This document shows, piece by piece, positions 25,569 to 37,004 of a stretch of DNA of 64,000 bases (position 1 is its first letter; the number at the start of each line of letters is the position of its first letter). Source of the DNA: Saccopteryx bilineata (taxonomy: Eukaryota; Chordata; Mammalia; Chiroptera; Emballonuridae); contig NC_089496.1 of the NCBI RefSeq assembly GCF_036850765.1, positions 49,466,113 to 49,530,112 of the forward strand, written 5' to 3'. Under the pieces are notes generated by a model. That model saw only the letters and a program-made list of their open reading frames with translations. It did no database searches and was not told the DNA's origin. Made by a program: the position numbers and the translations under genes.

Positions 25569-26829
25569 GTAAATGTCTCCCGACGGACAGGGAAGCCGGC
25601 GGGGCTCCCTGGAACAGCGCCATGCTGTCAGATCCTCTTGAGCTCTCCCGGGCATGCGGGGCTTGCCCCTCTCCTGGCTGGAATGTCCCTCCCTTTCCGT
25701 CGTCTGTGGACCTAATGTGTTTCAAGAGGAGCTCGCCTCCTGGCAGGGAAATGTCTGGCCGGACCCTCTGGTGAGCCCGGGACGGAGGCAACGTGCTGTA
25801 GGTCTTGGCGTGGGCGTGCTCGGGGCTCGGGAGGCCTGCTTTCCACTCCGCGGGCCACAGGTGACGCTTACTTTGGAAGGAAAGTCTGTGGCTTTTCCTT
25901 GCTACCAGAAATGTCTTTTTACTGCTGCAGTTTGCAGTTCGCTGGCCAGAGCTGGCCCGGGTGATGAGGGAACCAGATGTTCTCTGAAAGCTGAGAGCCG
26001 TGTCCCTGAGTGGATTGAGCCGAGGGTTCTGCTGGTCTCGGTTTCCAGTGCGGGGCAGCTAGCTGGACCCCGGTCCTCTCCGAGGCCCTTGTGCCTCGCT
26101 GACAGCCCAGGGAGCGCGCGCCCCTTTCCGGGGGCTGGACTGCTTCCTCTTCCTTTTCTGAGCAGGATTACCAAGGCCTCCTGCCTCTTTTCTTGCCCTT
26201 AGGTAGGAGCCCAGGGATTCTGAGGTGAGAGATTTTTTTTTTTTCCTGATCCCTTAAGCCCCTGGCCCACACTCTTAGACAGATGTTCTGCATTCTGGCT
26301 CTGCCTCATTGGAGGGGATACTCACAACCACACCTTGCTTTTGAGGTTAATCTTCGAAGAGCCTTCTGTTGTGCAAACCTTCCTGGGACAGGGCTAAGGG
26401 AACACGGTGGGGCGCCGTGCAAAGATGGGGCTCCCTGCGGTCTGAAACGCGCCCAGCTCTGAGTCCCTTCTGGGGTCTGGTCTTTTCTCGTCTTTGAATG
26501 ACAGTAAGGACTGTCCCTCTCCACCACTTCTGACCTTCTTCAGTTCCCCGCAGTCTTGATTGAGCCAGGCTTCCTCCTCACAGTGGGATTTCTGGGAAGT
26601 GTTATCGGATGAGCTTACACGAAGACCAAAAACTGGTTGATAATTCTTTCCGTAATCCAATTACTTAGTAGCTATCAAACAGCGTTTTGCTTTTTGCTTC
26701 TGGAAAAAAAAAAAAAAGTTTACTTTTTTCTTCTGAAAGTACTTTTTGTTTCTTCTGAATGCATTAAATATGCTTTGTATCATGCAACCATACTCTTAAA
26801 TGCCTAAAAGATCTTTATTAAGTTAGATC

Positions 26830-26990
26830 ACTAGTTTTCTAGGCTGCGCATTAAAATCATGCGGAAAACTTTAAAAAATACATCTTGAAGCCTGAGATGC
26901 TTCACAGACTGAATTCCATCAAAATCTCTGAGGAGGGGACCCAGCCCTCCCAGATAATTCCAAGACCGAGCATGATAACAGAGCAAATAT
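26830..26990 (+). repeat. MER20-like hAT-Charlie remnant
   Basis: A diverged segment with GCGCATTAAAATCATG, then CATCAAAATCTCTGAGGAGG and GGACCCAGC in MER20-like order. Ends are not clear. Confidence 0.4.
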
Positions 26991-27931
26991 TTTATGCTGT
27001 ACTGATTTAAAAATCACCGTAGCTCTTAAATATGCGTTCAGTTGCATCGGGTAGACTGTTGCTTTGTTCATATAGAATCAACTCAGCATACGTAACATTC
27101 CTCCACAGCCGGGAGACGGTCATATTTTTTGGCCGCCTTTGAGAGTGTGGGTACACAGACATCAGAGTGAATTTATTTCAGCCGTTGAAGTTATCGCTCA
27201 TGTTTGAGCCACTGCTCCTTCCATTCTGTCCTTGGTTGAGTTCCCAAGAAGGAAAGGCTGAACCCCATGATTGTACCTACCACACTGTTAAGGGCTCGTG
27301 ACCCTCCAGGGAGGAATATGAGGCATTGTCTGTAGTTCACAGAGGAAGGAATATCAGACCCAATGAGGATAAAGACCATGAGGGAGTAAAGGGCAAAGGT
27401 GAGAGGTTGGGGTGTGGCTTCTTCTCTTTCTTGGCCACCATATTGTACCACCTCCTCTACCCCGCCTTTCCGTACGCACACTATGATGATTGTCCCCCGT
27501 GGTTCCAGACGCCCCGAGAGGCAGATCTTTCAAGTTAGCATGGCAGTGCCTCTCACTAGGCCCTGGCAGCTGGGCAAGCTCTGCGCCCTCACTAGTGGGA
27601 TCAAGAATCAACTCGGCTCCCTGTCCTTACCTTCAAAGGCCAATCTGGGGGATGCCAATCAGAAGACTCAGATGCGGCTACATCTGGAATGCCCTATCCT
27701 TTGTCTCGGGAAGGTGGCCTCAGCCAAGTCCAGATAAGGACAATCAGGGGAAGCCGTGGGATATTCCCCTTGGTGATTCAGAAGGACTGGCATCTGTCAC
27801 TGATCACGGAATGGCATTCCACATAACGGCAAGCACGAACAGTCTGTGGTCAGCGCCTTCCTGAGACGGACTTCAGGGCATTCTTGGTTGTCTGCTCCTT
27901 CCTTTTCTTCTCTTTGCTCAGAGCTGGCGGT

Positions 27932-27950
27932 GGGGGGTGGGGTGGGAGGG
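27932..27950 (+). other. G-quadruplex-prone tract
   Basis: The run GGGGGGTGGGGTGGGAGGG has four G tracts of at least three with single-base loops, the canonical pattern for a stable G-quadruplex. It lies on the sense strand of the BMPER intron, so it could form in DNA or in pre-mRNA. Confidence 0.7.
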
Positions 27951-28434
27951 TTGTGGCGGGGACAGTTTACATGGAATTTTCATTGTAAACTCAAGTTGTC
28001 AAGTGTAGATTGTTGCGATTAGTCATCTGGCAATCTGCATGGCCAAACCGGTGGTGCAGACGTACGTGAAAGAATCGAAGACCCCTTGCTGGCAGCATCC
28101 TTTGGAAAGAGACCACCGGGCACCTGCCCTGATGAACAGTGCGAGGGCATTGTTCATGCCGGAGGGGAGGGAGCCAGGTTCACCAGGTCTCCCCGCATCG
28201 ATGGGAACAGCGAGGAGGTGGTGGATGGCTGGGTGTGGGGATCAGAAAGACTTTAAAGCCAGTTTCACTCGGCTGTTCAGCTTCAGACACCTCGCATTTG
28301 TCTCCATGACTTTCAGTTCAACAAAGGTCTCTGTGTCTACCTTTAAAGCGAACAGATCCGGCAGCCGTATCAGGGGTAGTAGTCCTTGTTTCTCCTTGAA
28401 AGAAACCAGCTGCTTTCAGAGTTTGGTGGGGTTT

Positions 28435-28611
28435 TTAAAAATTTCTTATGTATTGATTTTGGAGAGAGAGGAAGGGAAAGAAACATCGATTTATTGTTCC
28501 ACGATGTATGCATTCATTGGGCGGTTCTTGTACGTGCCCTGACCTGGGATCGAACCCGCAACCTTGGCATACCGGGATGGTGTTCTAACCAGCTGAGCTA
28601 CTTGGCCAGGC
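28435..28611 (-). mobile_element. Family D (older VES-like) tRNA SINE
   Basis: On the minus strand a tRNA-like head (TAGCTCAGCTGGTTAGAAC, GGTTCGATCCC) is followed by a short body and a TC-rich tail ending near AAAAATTTC on the plus strand. Flanking GGTGGGTTT / GGTGGGGTTT may be a decayed TSD. Confidence 0.8.
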
Positions 28612-29064
28612 CTGGTGGGTTTTGTTGATGAGTTCAGTTGGTGGGCCGTAAACGCTTGATTGCAAGGGCGTGGATTAGTCTTTTGCAAGCTCCCCCCTTG
28701 CTGGGATTTGGCCACCCTCGCACTTTCTACTCTTCTGAGAGTGACCGCAGCCACTCTGGCTAAGTGCCTCCCGAGGACAGACCTGAGGAAGGTGGCTTTG
28801 CCGCTGGTCACTGTCCTCCCCAGGCTTGTATGACATGAGATTGCCAACCAGCCTAAGCTTCAGGTCATTTGTGAGGCCCATTAAGAATGTAACAGTGTCC
28901 TGAGCTTCTTTCTGAATGGGAAACATTTCCTGGGCTTTTGGTCCTATTTTTAGCCAGACCCGGTGGGCACCACAACAGCCTTAGCAGGACATAAGGTGGG
29001 ACCGGCAACCTGTGTGGTACTTCCTGGCCTGCCTTTGCCTCTTCTTGTCTTGATGCCTGACCCC

Positions 29065-29225
29065 TCTGTATGGTGTGGCCAGTGGGTCAGAACTGAGTTC
29101 AAATTCCAGCTCTGCCACCAGCCAGCTGGGTGAGTTACGTCTCTCTGAGCCATGTCTTCCCCATCTGTGGGGACAGTGACGGGATTCCCTACTTCGTAGG
29201 CTCACTGTGAAGATGGAGTGAGACC
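29065..29225 (+). repeat. MIR fragment
   Basis: A clear plus-strand MIR core: GTTCAAATTCCAGCTCTGCC, then TGGGTGAGTTACGTCTCTCT, then CCCCATCTGTGGGGACAGTG, then GGCTCACTGTGAAGATGGA. Confidence 0.85.
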
Positions 29226-29482
29226 AGTGGTATGGAGGGCCTGGTGGAGGCAGGCCAGTTCCTGGGTCCTCACCAGGTGGCGGCTCTTCATACCATTTGC
29301 TGCTTAGCTCATCATTGACTTCTCTCAATGGGGTGACTTCTGTTCGTCTCCTCCGGCCCCCCTGGGGTTCGGTTCCCCTGGCCGTGGTCAGCGAGGATGG
29401 GAGGAGGATGAGCAGTGGATAGAAGGATAGTGTCAACCTGGAAAGAGGCTGCTGCCTAATCCTGACTCTCCTTGCTCTCCAG

Positions 29483-29565
29483 GCTGCGTGTTTGAGGGTG
29501 TGCAGTACCGAGAAGGGGAGGACTTTCAGCCGGAAGGAAGCAAATGTACCAAGTGTTCCTGTGTT
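29483..29565 (+). CDS. BMPER: BMPER internal exon: N-terminal half of VWC3
   Basis: This 83-bp exon lies between the acceptor CTTGCTCTCCAG and the strong donor GTT|GTAAGT. Its first two bases complete a Gly codon from 25568. The next 27 codons begin CVFEGVQY and end KCTKCSCV, with cysteines at residues 1, 21, 24 and 26. This is the third VWC domain start of BMPER; the sequence is close to remembered mammalian BMPER. The exon ends in phase 0. The second half of the domain (expected to start near GGRTQC) is not in the remaining 34 kb. Length and phases equal those of the exon at 21805. A 209-codon frame on the other strand (28981-29610) overlaps it and is a shadow. Confidence 0.93.
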
Positions 29566-29714
29566 GTAAGTACCACCCTGGCTGCTCCGGGGACTTTGCC
29601 TGTGGTTCATTGCGTCTGGGGCTCACCAAGAGCAGCCCTGACTCTCCCGACAGTCTCTGCTTCTCGCCCTCCTGATACGGAACCAAGGGCAGAGTCTGTC
29701 TGTCTTGGTGGCAG

Positions 29715-29912
29715 GTTTCTTGAACTTGTCACTGTTGGCGTTTGGGGCTGGGTAGGTCTTAGCGGTGGCGGCTGGGAGATGTTTAGCAGCAGCCCGTCTA
29801 CCACCCATGAATTCTAGTAGCACTCTCTTCTCAGTTGTGACAGCCACAGATGTCTGCAGACATTGCCCCATGTCCCCTGGAGGACAAAGTCACTCCTGAT
29901 GGAGAACCACTG
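29715..29912 (-). repeat. MER5A-like hAT-Charlie remnant
   Basis: It ends GATGGAGAACCACTG, the reverse of the MER5 start, and holds GTTGTGACAGCCACAGATG, then GTCTGCAGACATTGCC, then TGTCCCCTGGAGG in the expected reverse order. Confidence 0.75.
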
Positions 29913-30994
29913 ATCAAAAGAACGAGGGAAAGAGACTGATTTTTTTTCCTCGACTTTGGGAAGACACGGATTCTCTGCTTTTTGGGCAAAGAAGCTTCTC
30001 ACTGAAACGCTGTTGAGTTCTTTAGTGCAGTCAGATGGGAAGCAGATGCGGTCAAGTGCAACTTGCCTCGGGGGTGTCCTGTGCGGTGAGGAACCTGACT
30101 TCTTTCTCAGGATTGGTCAGTTATGCCGGGGCCCCCAACCTGTGGATTCCTGGCGAGTAGGGATTACTGAGACAAAAACCACAGACTTACCCTTCCAGGC
30201 ATTGTCGACTTGTAGTTCATGCACCAAGGGTATCTTCAGCGTGCTTAAGGACGAAGGAAGGAACCTGGCTTATGTTACCACGTTAAGGGGATCTCTTTTA
30301 TTTATATATTTGAAATTTGGAGTCAAGGCATTGGTGATGACGGTGGTCATGGTGATGACGGGGAACCTGGTCTTAACCAGCCGTTCCAAGATATTTACAC
30401 CATATATTTCTAAAGCTTTTAATCCTTTGTAATAAAGAACATCCGGTGTGCAATTTCAGAATCTTAAAAAAAAAAAAATAATGGGAGAACTCTAGCATCG
30501 TCCGTTCGCCAAAGTAGAATCATATGTGGATCAGCATAAATCATAGCACTTGTCATTTCTCTACATGTCTTTTCTAAAGCCTTTCTCCTTCCTACGGCGC
30601 ACACAACTTAGAGGGTACAGAGCAGAGGAAACGCGACCAAGAGTGAGGGGATTTTTTTTGTATGGGGAAAGGGGGAAGAAAAGAGGGGAAGAAGGAAAAC
30701 GGAAACGGAGGGAGACTGGGATGGAGAGGATATTTATAATATATGTAATATCAGGTATAGACTACACATCATCTTGTAATAATACGTACAAACACAAAAG
30801 TAATTTTCTAATGAAGATGAACATAATTTTGCACATTCAGATTCAACGTCCATGTATTTCCCCTGTTGCTAATTGATGGTTAAATAGCTTTGTGGGGTTT
30901 TCTTTTTATTATTGTAAATAATTTCTATTTGCCATAAACTATGGCTCGTTTCTCAATTTTATTTCTTTCCTATTGGCAGCTTTAAAGTATTCTG

Positions 30995-31475
30995 ATAGTT
31001 TTTTTTTATTTTTATTTTTTAAATTTTACTTATTGACTTTAGAGAGAGAGAGAGTGAGAAACATTGATCTGTTCCTGTATGTGCCCTGACGGTACCTGGG
31101 GACCGAACTGGCAACCTTTGTGTAGCGTGATGATGCTCTAACCCAGTGGTCCCCAACCTTTTTTGGGCCACGGGCCGGTTTAATGTCAGAAAATATTTTC
31201 ACGGACCGGCCTTTAGGGTGGGATGGATAAATGTATCACCTGACCGAGACAAGCATCAAGAGTGAGTCTTCGACGGATGTAACAGAGGGAATCTGGTCAT
31301 TTTTAAAAAATAAAACATCGTTCAGACTTAAATATAAATAAAACGGAAATAATGTAAGTTATTTATTCTTTCTCTGCGGACCGGTACCAAATGGCCCACG
31401 GACCAGTACCGGTCCGCGGCCTGGGGGTTGGGGACCACTGCTCTAACCAACCAAACTATCTGGCCAAGGCCTGAT
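30995..31475 (-). mobile_element. Family D SINE split by a hAT insertion
   Basis: The tail and body lie at 30995-31143 (TC/GA-rich run, then GTATGTGCCCTGACGG and GCAACCTTTG). The head remainder is at 31449-31475 (CAACCAAACTATCTGGCCAA region). Between them sits the hAT element at 31144-31440. The 8-bp sequence CTCTAACC, part of the SINE head, is duplicated on both sides. Confidence 0.88.
31144..31440 (-). mobile_element. Non-autonomous hAT element nested in a SINE
   Basis: A 297-bp element with ends CAGTGGTCCCCAACC and GGTTGGGGACCACTG and a perfect 8-bp TSD, CTCTAACC, at 31136-31143 and 31441-31448. It is the same family and length as 20608-20904 but inverted. Comparing the first 160 bases of its reverse complement with that copy by eye gives over 90% identity. 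Confidence 0.95.
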
Positions 31476-31740
31476 CATTTTTTTTTTTTTTAAATGCATC
31501 ACTTTTTTTTTTTTTTTTTTGGTAGATTGAGGAAAAACAAGGCACATCTAAGTAGGAAGTTTTAAATCTGCCCCCGAATAAGCTGTCTTTCCCAGAAAGG
31601 TCTGCCAAGGCTGGGCAGGTGAGCTTCCTAGGGGAGGAAATCTGAGGAGGAGGATGACAGTCTGTAGGTTTCTCAGTCACAGAAGCACCAGGTTGTCCAA
31701 TGCTGTGCCACTAGCTCTTACGGACACCCATTGTTCTTCT

Positions 31741-32345
31741 CTTTTTTATTTCAATTAAAAAAAATTTGTTTTTAATTGCAGTTTACATTCAGTATGATTT
31801 TGTATTAGTTTCAGGTGTACAGCATAGTGGCTAGACAATCATGGTCTTTATAAAATACTCTCCTGATATTTCCAATACCCACCTGGCACAGTACATAATT
31901 AGTACAATATCTTTGACTGTATTTCCTATGCGGTACTTTACATTCCCCGTGACTGTTCTGTAACAACCAACCTGTGCTTCTCAATCCCTTCGCCTGTTTC
32001 ACCCAGTTCCCCAAACTCCTTCCTCTGACATTAATCTACTCTCTGTATCAATGAGTCTATTTCTGTTTTGTTTGTTATATTGTTCTTTAGTTTCCACATA
32101 CAAGTGAGATCATGTGGTATTTGTCTTTCTCTGACTATCTTATTTCACTTAGCATAATACCCTGTAGGTCCATCCATGCTGTTGCAAATAGTAAGATTTT
32201 TCTTTTTTTAATGGCCAAATAGTATTCCGTTGTGTATATGAACCACATCTTCTTTATCCACCCATTTGTTGATGGGCACTTGGGCTGCTTCCAGATCTTG
32301 GCTCTTGTAAATAGTGCAGCAATGAAGTGCATATATTCTTTTTAA
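31741..32345 (-). repeat. L1 3' end fragment
   Basis: Minus-strand translation of 32135-32332 matches the L1 ORF2 C-terminal region (NGWIKKMWFIYTTEYYLAIK segment). 31741-31850 holds the typical L1 3' UTR GTTTCAGGTGTACAGCATAG on the plus strand. It is truncated and broken. Confidence 0.85.
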
Positions 32346-34084
32346 TCATTGTTTTGGGTTTTCTCTTTTGGGTATAGATCCGAAGAAATGCCTTACTCTC
32401 TTTTATGCCTCTGGTCCTTTTCTTGTGCTGCAAACCTGTCTGGAATGGTTTTCTTCTCTTGGTTTCATATGTCCATCTTGTGACATAGTACACAAAAAAC
32501 CAGGAATGTCTCCTCTTCCAGGCTGTGGCAATCTGCCCTTTAAAGCTGGCCAGCGCCCTCTTGCTGGGGAAGAACAGCTGTTGTTAGACAGATATCCCAC
32601 CCTCATTGGGTTACTCCCTGCCTCGGAGCACCCCCTCTGCCGTCATGCGTGTGTGAAGCATCTGATGAATGAACGGCCAGCTCTCTGAGCTGTCCCCTAC
32701 TCTCTCACAAATACTGCATACGAGTCAGGCGGCTTGTACATCATATCCATCCCTCTTCGGTACTCCCTCCAAATTTGCAAACCGCCGTCCACCTGTGGTT
32801 TTGTGATGTGGTGACGAAGGCGGACAACTAGAGAGATCCTCCATCTATCTCATGGCGATGGATTCCTTAGATAACGAGACGAGTGAATGCCTTACCCATG
32901 ACCTTCCATCCCTGGTTTAGGTCGGGACAGTATACATGGCATTCCAGACGGCTGAGAACATGCTAACTAACGTGTGAAGGTATCTGGAGAGGATTTCACA
33001 AGTTCGCTCTTTCCCATTCCAGAAGCAGAACGTCTGAACATTTTTAGGTGTGACTATCATTGTGACTCATGTAAAAAAATCCCTTACTAATACTTGCTAA
33101 ATTGTATCATCCCCGTTTGCTCATTATATAAGTTAAGAGAGCCAAGAGACTCACTTCTCCAGGATTCCGATGCTAACTGGGGCTGGGGGGTGGGAGGCAA
33201 GAACTTAAGCTCCTTTAGCTGTTCCATAGACTCGTCTGAGTCACTTTAGAGCGTGTTCTTCATGGCATGTGTTCAGTCTGAATCCGCTCTGAAACGGAAG
33301 GAAGGCGACGCTTTCTGAAGAAGAGAATAATTTCTACAGTACACTGAGCCTTGGTGAGAGCACACATCCAAGCTTCTCTTCTGTTTAAGCTTGAGCTCTC
33401 ATTACCTGCCTAGCTGAAGAGCAAACAGTTCTGTCTGCCCTTGTCAGTCAAATTCTCAGGGAACAGGATGGTGGCTGTTGGCACAGACATTTCCATAAAG
33501 CCCGACGTCTCCCAGGCTTCTGAGACGACAGGCCCGGGTGTCACTGAGAGATGTCTGCGTTCTCTTTCCCGAGCCTATTTTAAGAAGCCCACAGGCTCGG
33601 CATTCTTGGAAATTGTTCACCGAGGGGAGGAAGGCCCACAGAGCTGTCGGACACCCTTAAAAGAGCGGCAAGGCCTCGGTCTGTAAAAGCAGCCAAATTA
33701 ACTGGCCAAGATCAATTACTTCTGCTGACAAAGGCGTATTAAGTTCAGAGGATTTCGACTAATAAACATGGGTTGTTAATGGGCTGTCTGTGATGAAGGA
33801 GCTGTATTTTATTGGCTCTTAGAAAGCCCTGAAGTCCATAAACACCTTTGCTCTCACTTACACTTGAGAGATTGCGGAGTGCCGTCTCCCAGGGAATATG
33901 AGCTCCTAGGACGGTCATTTGGCGAGAACAAAGAAAATGGAGATCTTCATGAGTCCCCCGTTCCTCTGACCTCTGCCAAGCTCTTTGACCTCCTCACCAG
34001 CTCTCCCTCGTTCCCTCTGCTCTGGCCTCTGGGCAGATCCTTGGATTCTTGCTACACAAAATGTGGACCAGACCAAGAAGCGTT

Positions 34085-34215
34085 GGCCTTCCCCCAGAGC
34101 CTGTTAGAAATGCAGAATCTTGGGCCCCACCCCAGACCTACGAAATTGAAACCTGCAGTTTAACAAGACCCCCAGAGGATTGCTGTGCCAGAAAGGCTGG
34201 AGGAGTGCTGGTCTA
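34085..34215 (+). repeat. hAT-Charlie type MER remnant
   Basis: CCTGTTAGAAATGCAGAATC, then GGCCCCACCCCAGACCTAC, then TTTAACAAGACCCCCAGAGG is the internal order of a common mammalian MER5-type DNA transposon. Termini are lost, and the exact subfamily is not certain. Confidence 0.65.
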
Positions 34216-34352
34216 CCATCCAGTGGCCTTCACCTGGGCTGCTGTTCCTTTCTTCTTTCCCTTCTCCGTCCATCATCACCCATACCTAGTTACCACCCGC
34301 TGATTCTGCCCTGGGAAGCCCAGGCCAAGTCCTGTTGCTAAACCCTTTAGAT

Positions 34353-34684
34353 CAGGGGTCCCCAAACTTTTTTATAGAGGGGCCAGTTCTCTGTCCCTCA
34401 GACCGTTGGAGGGCCGGACTATAAAAAAAAACTATGAACAAATCCCTATGCACACTGCACATATCTTATTTTAAAGTAAAAAAACAAAACGGGAACAAAT
34501 ACAATATTTAAAATAAAGAACAAGTAAATTTAAATCAACAAACTGACCAGTATTTCAATGGGAACTATGCTCCTCTCACTGACCACCAATGAAAGAGGTG
34601 CCCCTTCCGGAAGTGCGGCGGGGGCCGGATAAATAGCCTCAGGGGGCTGCATGTGGCCCGTGGGCTGTAGTTTGGGGACCCCTG
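34353..34684 (+). mobile_element. Non-autonomous hAT element, TIR CAGGGGTCCCCAAAC
   Basis: A 332-bp element with ends CAGGGGTCCCCAAAC and GTTTGGGGACCCCTG. The 8-bp TSDs are CTTTAGAT (34345-34352) and CTTTAGAG (34685-34692). It has no coding capacity. Its TIRs are close to those of the other two hAT families here but the interior is unrelated by eye. Confidence 0.93.
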
Positions 34685-34732
34685 CTTTAGAGCAAACCAT
34701 TCTTTACTTTCCAAATATTTAAAACAATTTGG

Positions 34733-35116
34733 GCCCTGGCCAGTTGGCTCAGTGGTAGAGCATCAGCCCAGCGTGTGGATGTCCCAGGTTCGATTTCTGG
34801 TCAGGACACACAGGAGGAGTAACCATCTGCTTCTCCATCCCTCCTTTCTCCCTTCTTTCTCTCTTATCTCTCTCTTCCCCTCCTGCAGCCATGGCTTGAT
34901 TGGAGCAAAGTTGACCCCAGGCTCTGAGGACCGCTCCATGGCCTCCGCCTCAAGTACTAAAATAGGTTGGTTAGCTTGGTTACTGAACAGTGGAGCAACG
35001 GCCTCAGGTGGGTAGAATATAGCCCCATAGGGGGCTTGCCAGGTGGATCCTGGTCGGGTACATGCGGGAGTCTGTCTTGCTGCCTCCCCGTTTCTCACTT
35101 AAGAAAAAGAAAAAAA
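34733..35116 (+). mobile_element. Family A SINE, older subfamily
   Basis: Head GCCCTGGCCAGTTGGCTCAG with GGTTCGATTTC, CT-rich segment, body with a single TAGGGGGC motif, and an A-rich tail. The possible TSD (ACAATTTGG / ATGATTTGG) is weak, so the copy is older. Confidence 0.87.
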
Positions 35117-36389
35117 TGATTTGGAATATTTTTGTGACAGTTTTATCGAACTTCATTTGCACAAAAGAGTGACCAGTGCGTAGTACGCAAAGGGCATTAA
35201 TAATAATAACTGACTGACTTTCCTTTCTCCCCCCACTGCCCCTCTCTGCCTCTGCCGCTCTATCCATCCTCTGCTTGGCCGGTCCTCCCCAGCTCAGCAG
35301 GGTACAGAAAGGCACACAGGCACGGGCGAGCTCAGCAAGGAGGATGGGTTTAGGATCAGCTGCTGCAGCACTTATATTATAAACTGCTTCGCATGGCATG
35401 TGGATGACTTCTCTGGGGATGTCTTGTTTGGAAAGTGTTCTCTGAGCCTCACAGGTGGTCACAGCACATGGCAGCAGGAAGACGCAGTGGCCGGAAGCTC
35501 TCACCAATGACCGGGGCCACTTGTAGCGCCAGGGCTTTGAAACGAGGGCATCGTCCTCCCTGCTCAGATTTGTCGACCTTGCCCTGAAATGAGGGGCAGA
35601 CACGTCTGACGACTCCCTGCTCCAGCGTCTGGTTCAGACCGCACTTCCCTGTCAGCAGAAGCAGTGGGCCATCTCGGGCTGTCTCAGCATTTCTGCGGTC
35701 ACGTGATGCCGGGACAATCCATGTTGCCTAGTCCCAGCCACTCTGCTGTTTTTGGACAAGAAGCCTGGGGACCTTCCATGCTGAGCCCCCCTCGTGGCCT
35801 CCGCCTCCCTTGTAATATGTGCAATTTGGCGCGTTTTCATTGTTGGCTGTCACTGTATCTCCCCTGTCCACGGGGAGAAATTTGGCTGTATCTGGACAAT
35901 AAATCGAAGAATTGAGCAATTATCGAGTGAATTAGATCAATGTGTGCAGTTTAGCTCAGCAAACCCTCAGAGTAGTTTTCAAAACGAAGTTGAAATATTG
36001 GTGTTGCTGCTGCAGTGTTCCCTTTAGTACTGTGGACCTACCCTCGCCCACCCTGAGGACAAAGAGGTCCTGGTTTGGAACAGTCAATTTGGAGGGGGGA
36101 ATGAAGGCTTTTCTTTAAGGGCTCGATAGCACTTGACAGCTAGGATAGACTTCCAACTTGCTTCATAGAGTGGCTGGTGCTCTTGGTGTTTTATGTTCAG
36201 TGAATCTGCTTAGCTGTGATCTGCCAGTGAAGGCTTCTATTAAAAGGTCTGTTGCAACGCCGTTTTCTTTAGATTGAATCCAGCCATTGTTATGGACATG
36301 TCAGCATGTTGCTTCTTGAAAATATGACCCAAATGACCTGTTTAGGGGGCAAGGCTGAGTTTATTGCTTACTGTGGCCATTGGGCATTA

Positions 36390-36445
36390 CCTTGACAGAG
36401 CCTTAAAATAGTATCTTCCTTGACAGAGCCTTAAAATAGTGTCTT
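36390..36445 (+). repeat. 28-bp tandem duplication, two copies
   Basis: The unit starting CCTTGACAGAGCCTTAAAAT occurs at 36390-36417 and again at 36418-36445, differing only near the end of the unit. Confidence 0.93.
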
Positions 36446-37004
36446 AGGAGGAAAAGGTCAGTGTTGGGGTTAATAACCCGGTTTCAAGGGGTCCAGTTTA
36501 AAGCGGGCTTTTCAATATAAGGACTTAATTTGGATTGGGCAAGTTTCACGATGTACTAGTGTAAAATTGGTGGAAACAGCAAGGTGAGGGCCTCAAGGCA
36601 TGTTTTAAGAATTCATGAGCATAGTTGAGCACTATCAGCAAGTTTCTGGAATCAACAGGGGGCTAAATTTTATTTTAAAACCTTGAGAATGACTGTTACA
36701 TATTTTGAATTCTATTTTAGCCCCGCCTCCCGTGTTTTCAGGCCAAATCCAGAATTTTAATCCCCATATATGTCTTTATTTTTTTTGTGGTTTCTAAGGT
36801 TCCTTATGCTTATTTCTTTATATAATTTATAGCTGAGTCATCCTGTAAAGTTATTTTTCTACACAGGGAACCACCATCTTAAAAATGAGTCCAACAGGGA
36901 AAACAGTTGGAAAGAAAACTTCCTGTATGGCATTTGAGCATTTATAGGAAAACACACAGTTTGAAAAGAAATCAGCAAACGATTTATTTACGGAGACATT
37001 TATT

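Larger units (their letters stand above)
25569..29482 (+). other. BMPER: BMPER intron between VWC2 and VWC3
   Basis: A phase 1 intron of 3,914 bp, from GTAAAT to CTTGCTCTCCAG. The first kilobase is GC-rich with long chance open frames, including a 182-codon one from 25654. I see no splice-bounded exon in them. 27000-28430 contains a G-quadruplex-prone run but no recognisable repeat. Other repeats are listed separately. Confidence 0.88.

Noticed and set aside
25654..26202. 182-codon plus-strand open frame after exon 25478
   Set aside because: It lies in the intron after a good donor site, has no VWC or other domain pattern, and the VWC module ends at CCPTCPG.
28039..28542. 167-codon plus-strand open frame starting MAKPVVQTYV
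   Set aside because: The last part reads into a family D SINE tail and the rest matches no family I know; no splice support.
28981..29610. 209-codon minus-strand open frame
   Set aside because: It overlaps the BMPER exon at 29483 on the other strand and a MIR; no family features, so a shadow frame.
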